DNA of 64,000 nt from CAMEON01 sp045577755 (GCA_045577755.1 JAZNJA010000090.1:1-64000); one strand, 5' to 3'. Shown: positions 7,703 to 16,396, counted from the first letter of the stretch. Notes: generated by a model from the sequence alone, not told the origin. A program made the numbers and translations.

Positions 7703-8809
7703 ATGAACGTCACCTATCTCAAGCCGGAGGAGCGAGCCGTATTCGCTCTGCGGGAGCTCTACCGCGGCTATGGCTATCTGCCCTTCAAGATGAGCAAATT
7801 TGAGGAGTATGACCTCTACGTCCGCAACAAGGATTTTCTGGTCAGCGACCGTGTCATCACCTTCACCGACATGGGCGGTAAGCTCCTGGCCCTCAAGCCC
7901 GACGTCACCCTCTCCATCATCAAGAACGGCGAGGACCGACCCGGGGAGAAGCAGAAGGTCTGCTACAACGAGAACGTCTACCGCGTGTCGGGGAGCACCC
8001 ACCACTTCAAGGAGATCCTGCAAACGGGCCTGGAGTGCATCGGGGACCTGGATGCCTACGATATCTGCGAGGTGGTGACCCTGGCCGCCGCTTCCCTTTC
8101 CACCGTCTCCCCGGATTTCGTGCTGGATATCTCCCACATGGGTATTCTGTCGGCCCTGCTGGACGACGTCACCGCCGAGAAGTCGGTGCGCCGTGAGATC
8201 GCCCGCTGTATCGCCGAGAAGAACACCCACGACCTCACCCGCATCTGCGCCGAGGCCGGCATCGGGGAGGAGGACACCGCCACCCTGAAGGAGTTCGTAG
8301 GCATCTACGGCGACATGGACACGGTGCTGGATCGCCTCACCCCCCTCTGCCGCCGCTACGAAGCGGTGGCCATCGCCCACAGTGAGCTGACGGGCCTGCG
8401 GGATCACCTGAAAAAGACCCCCTACGCCGACCGCGTGCGGTTCGATTTCTCCATCATCAACGATATGTCCTACTACAACGGCGTGGTCTTCTGTGGTTTT
8501 TTGGACGGCATCTGCGAGTGCGTGTTGTCGGGCGGCCAGTACAACAAGCTCATGAAGCGCATGGGACGCAAGTCGGGGGCCATCGGCTTTGCCCTGTACC
8601 TGGACCTTCTGGAAGGGCTTCCCCGTACCGCTCCCGCTTGCGACGTGGACGTCCTGGTGCTGTACGACAGCCGTACCCCCGCCGAGACCGTCACCGACAC
8701 GGTGGAATCCCTCCGCAACCAGGGCAAGACCGTATCCGCCCAGCGAAGCGTCCCCGAAAAGCTCCGCTACGCCGCCCTCTGTGACCTGAGAAAGGAGGCG
8801 ACCAAATGA
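7703..8809 (+). CDS. hisZ: ATP phosphoribosyltransferase regulatory subunit
   Basis: A 368-residue class II aminoacyl-tRNA-synthetase-like protein resembling the catalytic core of HisRS but unable to charge tRNA. Seen motifs are FTDMGGKLLALKPDVTLSI (motif 2 region), CYNENVYRVSGSTHHFKEILQ and a C-terminal SGGQYNKLMKRMGRKSGAIGFALYLD. HisZ forms a hetero-octamer with short HisG, which lacks its own regulatory domain, and confers activity and histidine feedback. The next gene is indeed the short HisG, and hisZ and hisG overlap by 4 bases (ATGA). AAGGAT sits upstream of the ATG. Confidence 0.93.
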   Translation: MNVTYLKPEERAVFALRELYRGYGYLPFKMSKFEEYDLYVRNKDFLVSDRVITFTDMGGKLLALKPDVTLSIIKNGEDRPGEKQKVCYNENVYRVSGSTHHFKEILQTGLECIGDLDAYDICEVVTLAAASLSTVSPDFVLDISHMGILSALLDDVTAEKSVRREIARCIAEKNTHDLTRICAEAGIGEEDTATLKEFVGIYGDMDTVLDRLTPLCRRYEAVAIAHSELTGLRDHLKKTPYADRVRFDFSIINDMSYYNGVVFCGFLDGICECVLSGGQYNKLMKRMGRKSGAIGFALYLDLLEGLPRTAPACDVDVLVLYDSRTPAETVTDTVESLRNQGKTVSAQRSVPEKLRYAALCDLRKEATK

Positions 8810-9435
8810 TCAACGTTGCGCTTCCCAAGGGCAGACTGGGAGAAAAGGTTTACGCCATGTTCGCCGAGGCGGGCTATGAGTGTCCCGCCCTGCTGGAGCC
8901 CTCCCGCAAGCTCATCTTTGAAAACCCCGAGGCAGGGGTCCGCTACTTCTGGGTCAAGCCCTCCGACGTGGCCATCTACGTGGAGCGAGGCGCCGCCGAT
9001 ATCGGCGTGGCGGGCAAGGATATCCTCCTCGAATACGAGCCCGACGTCTTCGAGCTTCTGGACCTGGATCTCGGTAAATGCCGTATGGCGGTGGCCGCCA
9101 AGTCCGATTTCTTCGACGACGGCACCCGCACCCTCCGCGTAGCCACCAAATTCACCAATATCGCTGCCCGCTATTACGCGTCCAAGTGCCGCGAGATCGA
9201 CATCATCAAGCTCAACGGCTCCATCGAGATCGCCCCCATCCTGGGGTTGTCCGACGTCATCGTGGACATCGTGGAGACGGGCAAGACCCTGGTGGAGAAC
9301 GATCTGGAGGTCAAGGAGACCATCCTCCCCATCTCGGCCCGCCTCATCTGCAACAAGGCCGCCTTCCGCTTCAAGACCGCGGAGATCGAGAAAATCACAT
9401 CCTATATGAAAGCCCAGGTAGAAACCCATGATTAA
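8806..9435 (+). CDS. hisG: ATP phosphoribosyltransferase catalytic subunit, short form
   Basis: The first enzyme of histidine synthesis, joining ATP and PRPP to phosphoribosyl-ATP. At 209 residues it is the short form without the C-terminal regulatory domain, consistent with hisZ next to it. It starts INVALPKGRLGEKV; GAADIGVAGKDILLEYEPDV and the PRPP-binding stretch ILGLSDVIVDIVETGKTL are typical. An AAGGAGG site lies inside the end of hisZ. It overlaps hisD by 8 bases. Confidence 0.95.
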   Translation: MINVALPKGRLGEKVYAMFAEAGYECPALLEPSRKLIFENPEAGVRYFWVKPSDVAIYVERGAADIGVAGKDILLEYEPDVFELLDLDLGKCRMAVAAKSDFFDDGTRTLRVATKFTNIAARYYASKCREIDIIKLNGSIEIAPILGLSDVIVDIVETGKTLVENDLEVKETILPISARLICNKAAFRFKTAEIEKITSYMKAQVETHD

Positions 9436-10714
9436 GATCTACAAGTACGGCGAGGTATCCAACGACGAGATCTTCGCCCGTGACAATATCGCATCCAACG
9501 TCGAAGGCGTCGTGACCGGCATCATCGCCGACGTCATCGCAAACGGCGACAAGGCTCTGTACGCCTACGCCAAGAAGTTCGACAAGGCCGACCTGACCTC
9601 CCTGGAGGTCACCCCCGAGGAGATCGAGGAGGCCGTGGCATCCGTATCCCCCGAATTCCTGGATATCCTCCGCGAGGCCGCCGTCAACATCCGCGCCTTC
9701 CACGAAAAGCAGGTCAGAAACAGCTTCATCATCAGCGAGTGTGACGGCGTGGTGGTGGGCCAGAAGGTGACCCCCATCGAGAAGGTGGGCCTCTACGTTC
9801 CCGGCGGCACCGCCGCTTACCCCTCCACCGTCCTCATGGACGCCATCCCCGCCAAGATCGCGGGCTGCTCTGAGATCGTCATGGTGACGCCTCCTTCCGC
9901 ATCGGGCAAGGTCAACCCCGTCATCCTCGCCGCCGCCAAGGTAGCGGGCGTGACCCGCATCTTCAAGATGGGTGGCGCCCAGGCCATTGCCGCCCTGGCC
10001 TACGGCACCGAGAGCGTCCCCCGCGTGGACAAGATCGTAGGTCCCGGGAACGCCTACGTGGCCGAGGCCAAGAAGCAGGTCTTCGGCAGAGTCTCCATCG
10101 ACATGATCGCCGGCCCCAGCGAGATCCTGGTGGTGGCCGACGCTACCTGTAACCCCAAGTTCGTGGCCGCGGATCTTCTGTCCCAGGCCGAGCACGACCG
10201 CATGGCAAGCGCGGTGCTGGTCACCGACACCTATGAGCTGGCCGAGGCCGTCTCCGCCGAGCTGGAGCGCCAGATCCCCCTGCTCCCCCGCGCCGACATC
10301 GCCCGCGAGTCCATCGACAAGAACGGCAAGATCATCGTGGCCGAGGGCAACCTCATGCTGGCCATCGACATCGCCAACGAGATCGCTCCCGAGCATCTGG
10401 AGCTGTCCATGGACAACCCCTTCGACTATCTGGACAAGGTCAAGCACGCCGGTTCCATCTTCATGGGCAAGTACTGCCCCGAGGCCCTGGGCGACTACTT
10501 CGCCGGCCCCAACCACACCCTGCCCACCAGCGGCACCGCCCGCTTCTCCTCCCCCCTGTCGGTGGATGACTTCGTCAAGAAGTCCCAGTTCACCTACTAC
10601 ACCCGCGACGCCCTCGCCAAGGTGGCCTACAAGGTGGCCTACTTTGCCGAGCGGGAAGGCCTCTCCGCCCACGCCAGAAGCGCCACGGTGCGCTTTGAGG
10701 GGGACGCCGAATGA
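9428..10714 (+). CDS. hisD: Histidinol dehydrogenase
   Basis: The 428-residue enzyme for the last two oxidations (L-histidinol to L-histidine, NAD-dependent, zinc-bound). Diagnostic segments include GLYVPGGTAAYPSTVLM, KMGGAQAIAALAYGT, GPGNAYVAEAKKQVFG, DMIAGPSEILVVAD, LLSQAEHD and the active-site stretch AGPNHTLPTSGTARF. Length and order match the family. It overlaps hisG by 8 bases and hisC by 4, so translation is coupled. Confidence 0.96.
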   Translation: MIKIYKYGEVSNDEIFARDNIASNVEGVVTGIIADVIANGDKALYAYAKKFDKADLTSLEVTPEEIEEAVASVSPEFLDILREAAVNIRAFHEKQVRNSFIISECDGVVVGQKVTPIEKVGLYVPGGTAAYPSTVLMDAIPAKIAGCSEIVMVTPPSASGKVNPVILAAAKVAGVTRIFKMGGAQAIAALAYGTESVPRVDKIVGPGNAYVAEAKKQVFGRVSIDMIAGPSEILVVADATCNPKFVAADLLSQAEHDRMASAVLVTDTYELAEAVSAELERQIPLLPRADIARESIDKNGKIIVAEGNLMLAIDIANEIAPEHLELSMDNPFDYLDKVKHAGSIFMGKYCPEALGDYFAGPNHTLPTSGTARFSSPLSVDDFVKKSQFTYYTRDALAKVAYKVAYFAEREGLSAHARSATVRFEGDAE

Positions 10715-11778
10715 GCCGCTTCTTCACCAAACGGCTTGATAAGCTGACCCCCTACACCCCCGGCGAGCAGCCTCGGGATATGCAGTACATCAAGCTCAAC
10801 ACCAACGAGTCTCCCTTCCCTCCCTCCCCCGCTGTCATCGAGGCGGCCAAGACCGAGGCGGGACGGCTCCGGCTCTACTCCGACCCCACCTGCCGCGAGC
10901 TGACCGACAAACTGGCCTCCCTCTACGGCGTTTCCCCCGATCAGGTCATCCTCACCAACGGCTCCGACGAGGTGCTGAACTTCGCCTTCATGGCCTTTGC
11001 TGACGAGGATCACCCCCTGGTCTTCCCCGCCATCACCTACGGCTTCTACCCCGTCTTCGCCGAGTTGAACCGTATCCCCTACGAGGATATCCCCCTGAAG
11101 GAGGACTTCTCGGTGGACTACCGCGACTATCTGAATTTGGGTGGAAAAACCATCGTCATCGCCAACCCCAACGCCCCCACGGGACTCTGCCTGACCCTCG
11201 GCGAGATCGAGGAGATCGTGAGATCCAACCCCGACGGCGTGGTGGTGATTGACGAGGCCTACGTGGATTTCGGCGCCGAGAGCGCGGTGAAGTTGGTGGA
11301 TCAGTATGATAATCTTCTGGTCACCCAGACCTTCTCCAAGTCCCGCTCCCTGGCGGGTGCAAGATTGGGATTCGGCATCGGTAACAAGGCACTGATCGCC
11401 GACCTCCACACGGTGCGCTACTCCACCAATCCCTACAACGTCAACCGCATGACCGCCGCCGCGGGCTACGCCGCCCTCTGCGACAACGATTACTATATGC
11501 TAAACTGCCGTACCATCATGGAGAATCGGGCATACACCACCGAGGCTCTCCGCGATCTGGGCTTTGAGGTACTTCCCTCTCTGACCAACTTCGTCTTCGC
11601 CAAGACCGATAAGATCGGCGGTGAGGCCCTCTACCTGGAGCTGAAGCGCAGGGGCATCCTGGTGCGCCATTTCGGCAAGGCAGAGATCACTGACTACAAC
11701 CGCATCACCATCGGCACAAGAGAGCAGATGGAGGCGTTCATTTCTACCGTTAAAACCATTCTGGAGGAGCTGTCATGA
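10711..11778 (+). CDS. hisC: Histidinol-phosphate aminotransferase
   Basis: A 355-residue class I/II PLP-dependent aminotransferase converting imidazole-acetol phosphate to histidinol phosphate. Near the N-terminus LNTNESPFPPSP is the HisC signature; LTNGSDEVLNF binds PLP phosphate; ANPNAPTG and VVIDEAYVDF are family motifs; the Schiff-base lysine is in TFSKSRSLAGARLG. Overlaps of 4 bases on both sides place it firmly in the operon. Confidence 0.95.
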   Translation: MSRFFTKRLDKLTPYTPGEQPRDMQYIKLNTNESPFPPSPAVIEAAKTEAGRLRLYSDPTCRELTDKLASLYGVSPDQVILTNGSDEVLNFAFMAFADEDHPLVFPAITYGFYPVFAELNRIPYEDIPLKEDFSVDYRDYLNLGGKTIVIANPNAPTGLCLTLGEIEEIVRSNPDGVVVIDEAYVDFGAESAVKLVDQYDNLLVTQTFSKSRSLAGARLGFGIGNKALIADLHTVRYSTNPYNVNRMTAAAGYAALCDNDYYMLNCRTIMENRAYTTEALRDLGFEVLPSLTNFVFAKTDKIGGEALYLELKRRGILVRHFGKAEITDYNRITIGTREQMEAFISTVKTILEELS

Positions 11779-12365
11779 GAACCTCAACCATCAACCGCAA
11801 GACCGCCGAGACCGATATTTCCCTGACCCTGAATCTGGACGGGTCGGGTGTATCCACCATTGATTCGGGCTGCGGCTTCCTCGACCATATGCTCACCCTG
11901 TTCGCCCGTCACGGCGGCTTCGACCTGACCCTCACCTGCAAGGGCGACACCTATGTGGACGACCACCACACGGTGGAGGACATCGGTATCTGCCTGGGCA
12001 AGGCCCTGACCGAGGCCCTGGGGGACAAGCGGGGCATCAAGCGCTACGGCGACCGCATCCTCCCCATGGACGAAACCCTCATCCTCTCGGCCGTGGATAT
12101 CTCGGGCCGCGGCGGGTGCTTCATGGATATGAGCATCCCCACCGAGAAGGTAGGCACCTTCGACACCCAGCTCTGCGAGGAGTTCTTCATCGCCCTGGCC
12201 CAGAACGGCGGGCTGACCCTCCACGTCCGCCAGCTGGCGGGCCGCAACAGCCACCACATTATCGAGGGCACCTTCAAGTCAGTGGCCAGGAGCCTCGGCG
12301 AGGCTGTTTCGATCGACGAAAAGAACGCCGACTCCATCCCCTCCACGAAAGGACTGCTGGAATGA
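11775..12365 (+). CDS. hisB: Imidazoleglycerol-phosphate dehydratase
   Basis: A monofunctional 196-residue dehydratase (step 6). The manganese-binding motifs are present: CGFLDHMLTLFARHGGFDL, DDHHTVEDIGI and a second set in LAGRNSHHIIEGTFKSVAR. There is no fused histidinol-phosphatase domain, unlike the enterobacterial HisB, which leaves the phosphatase step unaccounted for in this operon. It overlaps hisC and hisH by 4 bases each. Confidence 0.95.
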   Translation: MRTSTINRKTAETDISLTLNLDGSGVSTIDSGCGFLDHMLTLFARHGGFDLTLTCKGDTYVDDHHTVEDIGICLGKALTEALGDKRGIKRYGDRILPMDETLILSAVDISGRGGCFMDMSIPTEKVGTFDTQLCEEFFIALAQNGGLTLHVRQLAGRNSHHIIEGTFKSVARSLGEAVSIDEKNADSIPSTKGLLE

Positions 12366-12976
12366 TCGCTATTATCGACTACGGAGTGGGCAATCTCTTC
12401 TCCCTTTGCTCCTCCCTGAAAAGCATCGGCGCCGAGGCGGTGGTGACCCCCGATCCCGCTGTCATCCGCGCCGCCGACCGCATCATTCTCCCCGGTGTAG
12501 GTGCCTTCGCCGACGCCGCCGAAAAGCTCCGCGCCACGGGGCTGGATCAGGTCCTTCTGGAGGAGGCCGCCAACGGCAAGAAGATCATGGGTATCTGCCT
12601 CGGTATGCAGATGCTCTTTGAGGAGAGCCATGAGTACGGCATTCACAAGGGACTGGGCCTCATCCCCGGGCGGGTGGTCCCCATGGCGGGATACATCCCC
12701 GAAGGCCTGAAGATTCCCCACATCGGCTGGAATCCCCTGATTCTCAAGGGGGAGAGCAAGCACCCCCTGCTCAAATACGTGAACGAGGGAGACTGCGTGT
12801 ATTTCGTCCATTCCTATTTCGCTGCCGACTGTCAAGAGTCGGTGATCGCTACCGCCGAGTACGGTAAGGAGCTGACCGCCGCCGTGGCAAAGAGTAACGT
12901 CATGGGTTGCCAGTTCCATCCCGAGAAGAGCGGGGGCGTCGGGTTGTCTATTCTGAAAGCATTCTGCGAGCTGTAA
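12362..12976 (+). CDS. hisH: Imidazole glycerol phosphate synthase, glutaminase subunit
   Basis: A 204-residue class I glutamine amidotransferase that feeds ammonia to HisF. It begins IAIIDYGVGNLFSL; the nucleophile elbow is GICLGMQMLFEES, and the His-Glu pair is in FHPEKSGGVG. The ATG at 12362 overlaps the hisB stop. An open frame extends upstream to 12116 but that is hisB sequence. The repeat element at 12975-13287 begins at its stop codon. Confidence 0.95.
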   Translation: MIAIIDYGVGNLFSLCSSLKSIGAEAVVTPDPAVIRAADRIILPGVGAFADAAEKLRATGLDQVLLEEAANGKKIMGICLGMQMLFEESHEYGIHKGLGLIPGRVVPMAGYIPEGLKIPHIGWNPLILKGESKHPLLKYVNEGDCVYFVHSYFAADCQESVIATAEYGKELTAAVAKSNVMGCQFHPEKSGGVGLSILKAFCEL

Positions 12977-13287
12977 ATTGCGGTTTAACGGTCTGTTTAT
13001 TTGTGCTGACCCTTGGATGTTGCCCTCTCACCCGCCTTCGGCGGGAGCTGTCTCGCTTCGGCTCGGTCACGACACGGCTCTGACTGCCACCGGCAGTCAT
13101 TCACTACCGTGTCGCCGCTTCGCTACCCAGAGGGGGAGCCTTTCGTGCCTCGTTTATGAGTTTCCCTTATCCGACAAGACTTATAGGCTCCCCCTCCGGG
13201 GGAGCTCCGCGAAGCGGTGAGAGGGCAAATAACGCACGCAAACCACGACCGCCCCCATTTCAAACAGTTCGCCAAACCCAAATCTGA
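12975..13287. repeat. MITE-like element B inside the his operon
   Basis: The ends (12975-12996 and 13264-13287) are near-identical to those of the element at 3427-3600 and form imperfect terminal inverted repeats (15 of 22 by eye). The core differs: long arms GCCCTCTCACCG-like (from about 13022) and GCGGTGAGAGGGC (to about 13227), with sub-hairpins such as CGCCTTCGGCG, GACACGG...CCGTGTC and GGCTCCCCC...GGGGGAG. It fills the 331 bases between hisH and 13308 and splits the otherwise tightly overlapping operon. No protein is encoded. Confidence 0.7.
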
Positions 13288-13307
13288 AAACCAAGGAGGT
13301 TCCCATC

Positions 13308-13520
13308 ATGAAGCCCATCAAATCCAAGCGTTTCGTCTGCACCGAGATCTCCGGCGGTGGCTTTGACGGCACCCAGAGCCGTGTCCTGGTGGACCGCAAG
13401 ACCGGCGTCAACTACCTGTGGACCGCAAGCGGCTACGCGGGCGGTCTGACCGTCCTGGTGGACGCCGAGGGCAAGCCCATCGTTACCCCCGTCCCCGCCG
13501 ATGACGAGGACGAAGACTAA
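13308..13520 (+). CDS. Small DUF6440-like protein
   Basis: A 70-residue protein with a strong AAGGAGG site 8 bases before its ATG. The pattern KRFVCTEISGGGFDG, LVDRKTGVNYLW and SGYAGGLTVLVDAEGKPI matches what I know of the DUF6440 family: small beta-rich proteins, common in Clostridia, of unknown function. The C-terminus is acidic (DDEDED). It lies between hisH and hisA, just after a repeat element, so it is probably a passenger in the operon. No histidine role is known. Confidence 0.75.
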   Translation: MKPIKSKRFVCTEISGGGFDGTQSRVLVDRKTGVNYLWTASGYAGGLTVLVDAEGKPIVTPVPADDEDED

Positions 13521-13539
13521 ACCAAGAGGTTCCATTCCT

Positions 13540-14256
13540 ATGTATATTTTCCCCGCAATCGATCTGTACGACGGCAAGGCCGTCCGCCTCTTCAAGGGGG
13601 ACTACCAACAGATGACCGTCTACAGCGAAAACCCCATTGAGATCGCCCGTGACTTTGAAGCCAAGGGGGCGAGATTCATCCACATGGTGGATCTGGAGGG
13701 TGCCCGCGACGGCTCCACCCCCAATCTCTCCACCGTGGCCGACGTGGCGCAAAATACCTCCCTGTTCGTAGAGATCGGGGGCGGCATCCGCGACATGGAG
13801 ACGGTTGAGAAGTACCTGTCCGCGGGCGTGTCCCGTGTCATTCTGGGCACCGCCGCCGTCAATAACGAGGCATTTCTCCGCGAGGCCGTGGAGAGGTACG
13901 GCGACAAGATCGCCGTGGGTGCTGACGTCAAGGACGGCTACATCGCCATCAAGGGGTGGCTTGTGCAGTCGGCCTACACCCCGGAGGCCTTCATGGAGAA
14001 GATGCAGAGTATCGGTGTCAAGACCGTCATCTGCACCGACATCTCCAAGGATGGTGCCATGAAGGGCACCAACCGCGAGCTGTACCGTGAGTTGTCCGCC
14101 AAGTTCCACATGGATATCGTGGCCTCGGGGGGCGTCTCCGACATGGAGGACATCCGCGCCCTGACCGCCATGGACCTCTACGGTGCCATCATCGGCAAGG
14201 CCTACTACACGGGCGCCATCGATCTGGCAGAGGCCATCAAGGAGGCAAGCAAATGA
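13540..14256 (+). CDS. hisA: ProFAR isomerase (HisA)
   Basis: A 238-residue (beta/alpha)8 barrel that isomerises ProFAR to PRFAR. It begins IFPAIDLYDGKAVRLFKGDY, with the catalytic aspartates in AIDL and TDISKDGAMKGTN. ASGGVSDMEDI and the C-terminal phosphate-binding loop IIGKAYYTGAI complete the pattern. The ATG at 13540 is preferred over in-frame upstream codons because AAGAGGT precedes it and the DUF6440-like gene ends at 13520. It overlaps hisF by 4 bases. Confidence 0.95.
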   Translation: MYIFPAIDLYDGKAVRLFKGDYQQMTVYSENPIEIARDFEAKGARFIHMVDLEGARDGSTPNLSTVADVAQNTSLFVEIGGGIRDMETVEKYLSAGVSRVILGTAAVNNEAFLREAVERYGDKIAVGADVKDGYIAIKGWLVQSAYTPEAFMEKMQSIGVKTVICTDISKDGAMKGTNRELYRELSAKFHMDIVASGGVSDMEDIRALTAMDLYGAIIGKAYYTGAIDLAEAIKEASK

Positions 14257-15014
14257 TCACGAAGAGAATCATCCCCTGTCTGGACGTCCGAAACGGACGG
14301 GTGGTCAAGGGCGTCAACTTTGAGGGAGTCCGCGACGTGTCCTCCCCCGTGGAGTTGGGCAAATTCTACTCCGACAGCGGAGCCGACGAGCTGGTGTTCT
14401 ACGACATCACCGCCTCGGTGGAGGGCCGCGCCCTGTTCACCGATATTCTCCGCGAGGTGGCCTCCACCATCTTCATCCCCCTGACCGTGGGCGGCGGCAT
14501 CAATACCCTGGAGGACTTTGATCGGGTGCTGAAGTGCGGCGCCGACAAGGTGTCGGTCAACTCGGGCGCCATCCGCAACCCCAACCTGGTCTACGAGGCC
14601 GCCCAGCGCTACGGCGACCAGTGCGTAGTCCTCTCCGCCGATATCAAGCGGGTGAACGGTGAGTTCCGCGTGTTCGCCAAGGGCGGCCGCGAGGACACGG
14701 GCATGGAGGCCATTGAGTGGATCAAGCGCTGCGTCGGCAACGGCGCGGGCGAGGTGGTGGTGAACTCCATCGACACCGACGGCGTCAAGAAGGGCTTTGA
14801 TATCGAGATGCTCCGCGCGGTCTGCGACGCGGTGAACGTCCCCGTCATCGCCTCGGGCGGCGCGGGATGTGTACAGGACTTCATCGACCTGTTCCACAAG
14901 GTCCCCGATATCGACGCGGGCCTGGCCGCCTCGGTGTTCCACTTCGGTGAGATCGCCATTCCCGACCTGAAGCGGACGTTGTCTGCCGAGGGAATCAACA
15001 TGAGACTGATCTAA
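14253..15014 (+). CDS. hisF: Imidazole glycerol phosphate synthase, cyclase subunit
   Basis: A 253-residue barrel related to HisA, partner of HisH. It uses ammonia and PRFAR to make imidazole glycerol phosphate and AICAR. It begins TKRIIPCLDVRNGRVVKGV; the catalytic residues are in CLDV and NSIDTDGVKKGFD, and phosphate loops are seen at TVGGGINTLEDF and ASGGAGCVQDF. Length is normal. It overlaps hisA by 4 bases and precedes hisIE by 12. Confidence 0.96.
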   Translation: MITKRIIPCLDVRNGRVVKGVNFEGVRDVSSPVELGKFYSDSGADELVFYDITASVEGRALFTDILREVASTIFIPLTVGGGINTLEDFDRVLKCGADKVSVNSGAIRNPNLVYEAAQRYGDQCVVLSADIKRVNGEFRVFAKGGREDTGMEAIEWIKRCVGNGAGEVVVNSIDTDGVKKGFDIEMLRAVCDAVNVPVIASGGAGCVQDFIDLFHKVPDIDAGLAASVFHFGEIAIPDLKRTLSAEGINMRLI

Positions 15015-15026
15015 GGAGCTAAAACT

Positions 15027-15674
15027 ATGCTGAACATTGATGAACTGAAATTCGACGAAAAGGGTCTCATCCCCGCCGTGGTGGTGGACTCCATCACCAA
15101 AAAGGTGCTGACCGTGGCCTACATGAACCGCGAAAGCCTCGCCATCTCCATGGAGAAGGGCAAGACCTGCTTCTGGAGCCGCTCCCGTCAGGAGCTGTGG
15201 CTCAAGGGGGAGACCAGCGGTAACTACCAGCACATCGTCTCCATCACCGCCGACTGCGACAACGACGCCCTGGTGGTCGTGGTGGAAAAGGACGGCCCCG
15301 CCTGCCATCTGGGTACCGATTCCTGCTTTACCAAGCCCGTATATCAGAGCGAGGAGCTTCACGAGTTCACTCTCCAGGGTCTGGCCGATCTGCTCCAGGG
15401 CCGCATGGAGGAGCGCCCCGAGGGCTCCTACACCACCTACCTCTTCGACAAGGGTCTGGACAAGATCCTCAAGAAGGTAGGCGAGGAATGCACCGAGGTC
15501 ATCATCGGCGCCAAGAACGGCGACAAGAAGGAAACCGTCTACGAGATCGCAGATCTGGCCTACCACGTCATGGTGCTGATGACCCAGATGGGCATCTCGG
15601 TGGAGGACGTCCACCGCGAGCTGGCCTCCCGCCACGTCATCGACCACAAGGTCAAGCAGGAGAAGATGGTCTGA
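15027..15674 (+). CDS. hisIE: Bifunctional phosphoribosyl-AMP cyclohydrolase / phosphoribosyl-ATP pyrophosphatase
   Basis: A 215-residue fusion of HisI (about 1-110) and HisE (about 120-215), catalysing steps 3 and 2. The HisI half has KTCFWSRSRQELWLKGETSG and the metal ligands in TADCDNDALVVVV and CHLGTDSCF. The HisE half has YLFDKGLDKILKKVGEECTE and ADLAYHVMVLM. It is the last recognised his gene, with a GGAG site upstream. Confidence 0.95.
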   Translation: MLNIDELKFDEKGLIPAVVVDSITKKVLTVAYMNRESLAISMEKGKTCFWSRSRQELWLKGETSGNYQHIVSITADCDNDALVVVVEKDGPACHLGTDSCFTKPVYQSEELHEFTLQGLADLLQGRMEERPEGSYTTYLFDKGLDKILKKVGEECTEVIIGAKNGDKKETVYEIADLAYHVMVLMTQMGISVEDVHRELASRHVIDHKVKQEKMV

Positions 15675-15701
15675 GCCGTCCTTCCCAAGAAAGGAGTAGA
15701 C

Positions 15702-16283
15702 ATGGATCACACCGCAAGCTCCCTCCCCTTCGCCGTGGGGGATTGGGTCACCCAATACAGCGCGGGATACTGGAAGGTCGTAGCCATCTATGACAAGTAC
15801 GCCGACGAGGACGATTGGCGGAATCCGCCGACCTACCGTAAGGGGGATCACATCAGCTACTGGGTGGTCCTCAAAAAAGGCTTTACCCCCAAGATGAAGT
15901 GGAGCAACGCCTGCGAGTGCGTGGACGGATACTGGTGCGCCCCCGTCTCCCCCGAGGAAAAGGCCGCCATTGAGCAAGCCTTCGAGGCCGAGCCCGCCAA
16001 GGCGGGGAAATTCGAGGCCGCCACGAGTGAGCCCCGCCCCGGTATCCAGAACTGCTGGATCACCCTCCCCGAGGAGCGCATTCCCCAACTGAAGGAGGAA
16101 CTGGCCACCCTGCCCCCTCGGTTCACAGGAGAACAGTTGGAAGAGGTCCTTGGCCGAGTCCCCGAGCTGGCCGTGGGCGTTCCCCCCTCCACCGTTCTGT
16201 TGAATCTGTTGCTCCATCCCTACGAATTGGATGAGAGTCTGGAGTTCATCTACTGCGGGTATTCGCTGGAACCACTTGATTGA
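15702..16283 (+). CDS. Unknown 193-residue protein at the end of the his operon
   Basis: I do not recognise this protein. It starts 27 bases after hisIE with a good AAAGGAG site and is followed by the operon terminator, so it is co-transcribed with the his genes. It has no signal peptide or membrane helix. The N-terminal half is aromatic and Gly/Lys-rich (VGDWVTQYSAGYWKVVAIYD, YWVVLKKGF) and could be a small beta-barrel. The C-terminal half is Pro/Glu-rich and helical. A cytoplasmic role is likely; a link to histidine is only positional. Confidence 0.75.
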   Translation: MDHTASSLPFAVGDWVTQYSAGYWKVVAIYDKYADEDDWRNPPTYRKGDHISYWVVLKKGFTPKMKWSNACECVDGYWCAPVSPEEKAAIEQAFEAEPAKAGKFEAATSEPRPGIQNCWITLPEERIPQLKEELATLPPRFTGEQLEEVLGRVPELAVGVPPSTVLLNLLLHPYELDESLEFIYCGYSLEPLD

Positions 16284-16291
16284 CACACCCC

Positions 16292-16323
16292 AAAGGCATC
16301 CCGCGCGGATGCCTTTTGTATTT
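16292..16323 (+). terminator. Terminator of the his operon
   Basis: AAAGGCATCC, a 5-base CGCGC loop and GGATGCCTTTT form a strong hairpin followed by GTATTTT, directly after the unknown gene ending at 16283. Confidence 0.85.
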
Positions 16324-16336
16324 TCCACAAATTCTC

Positions 16337-16365
16337 TTGACAAATTTTCCCCAATAAGATATAAT
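16337..16365 (+). promoter_or_regulatory. Promoter of the LamG-GDPD gene
   Basis: A perfect TTGACA, 17 bases and a perfect TATAAT, starting 14 bases after the his terminator and about 30 bases before the ATG at 16397. Confidence 0.85.
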
Positions 16366-16396
16366 GTATACAATCCAACCAAGAAAGGAACGCACC

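Noticed and set aside
12977..13220. Plus-strand 80-residue open frame after hisH
   Set aside because: It lies wholly within the palindromic element and its peptide is an artefact of hairpin repeat sequence, without a ribosome site.
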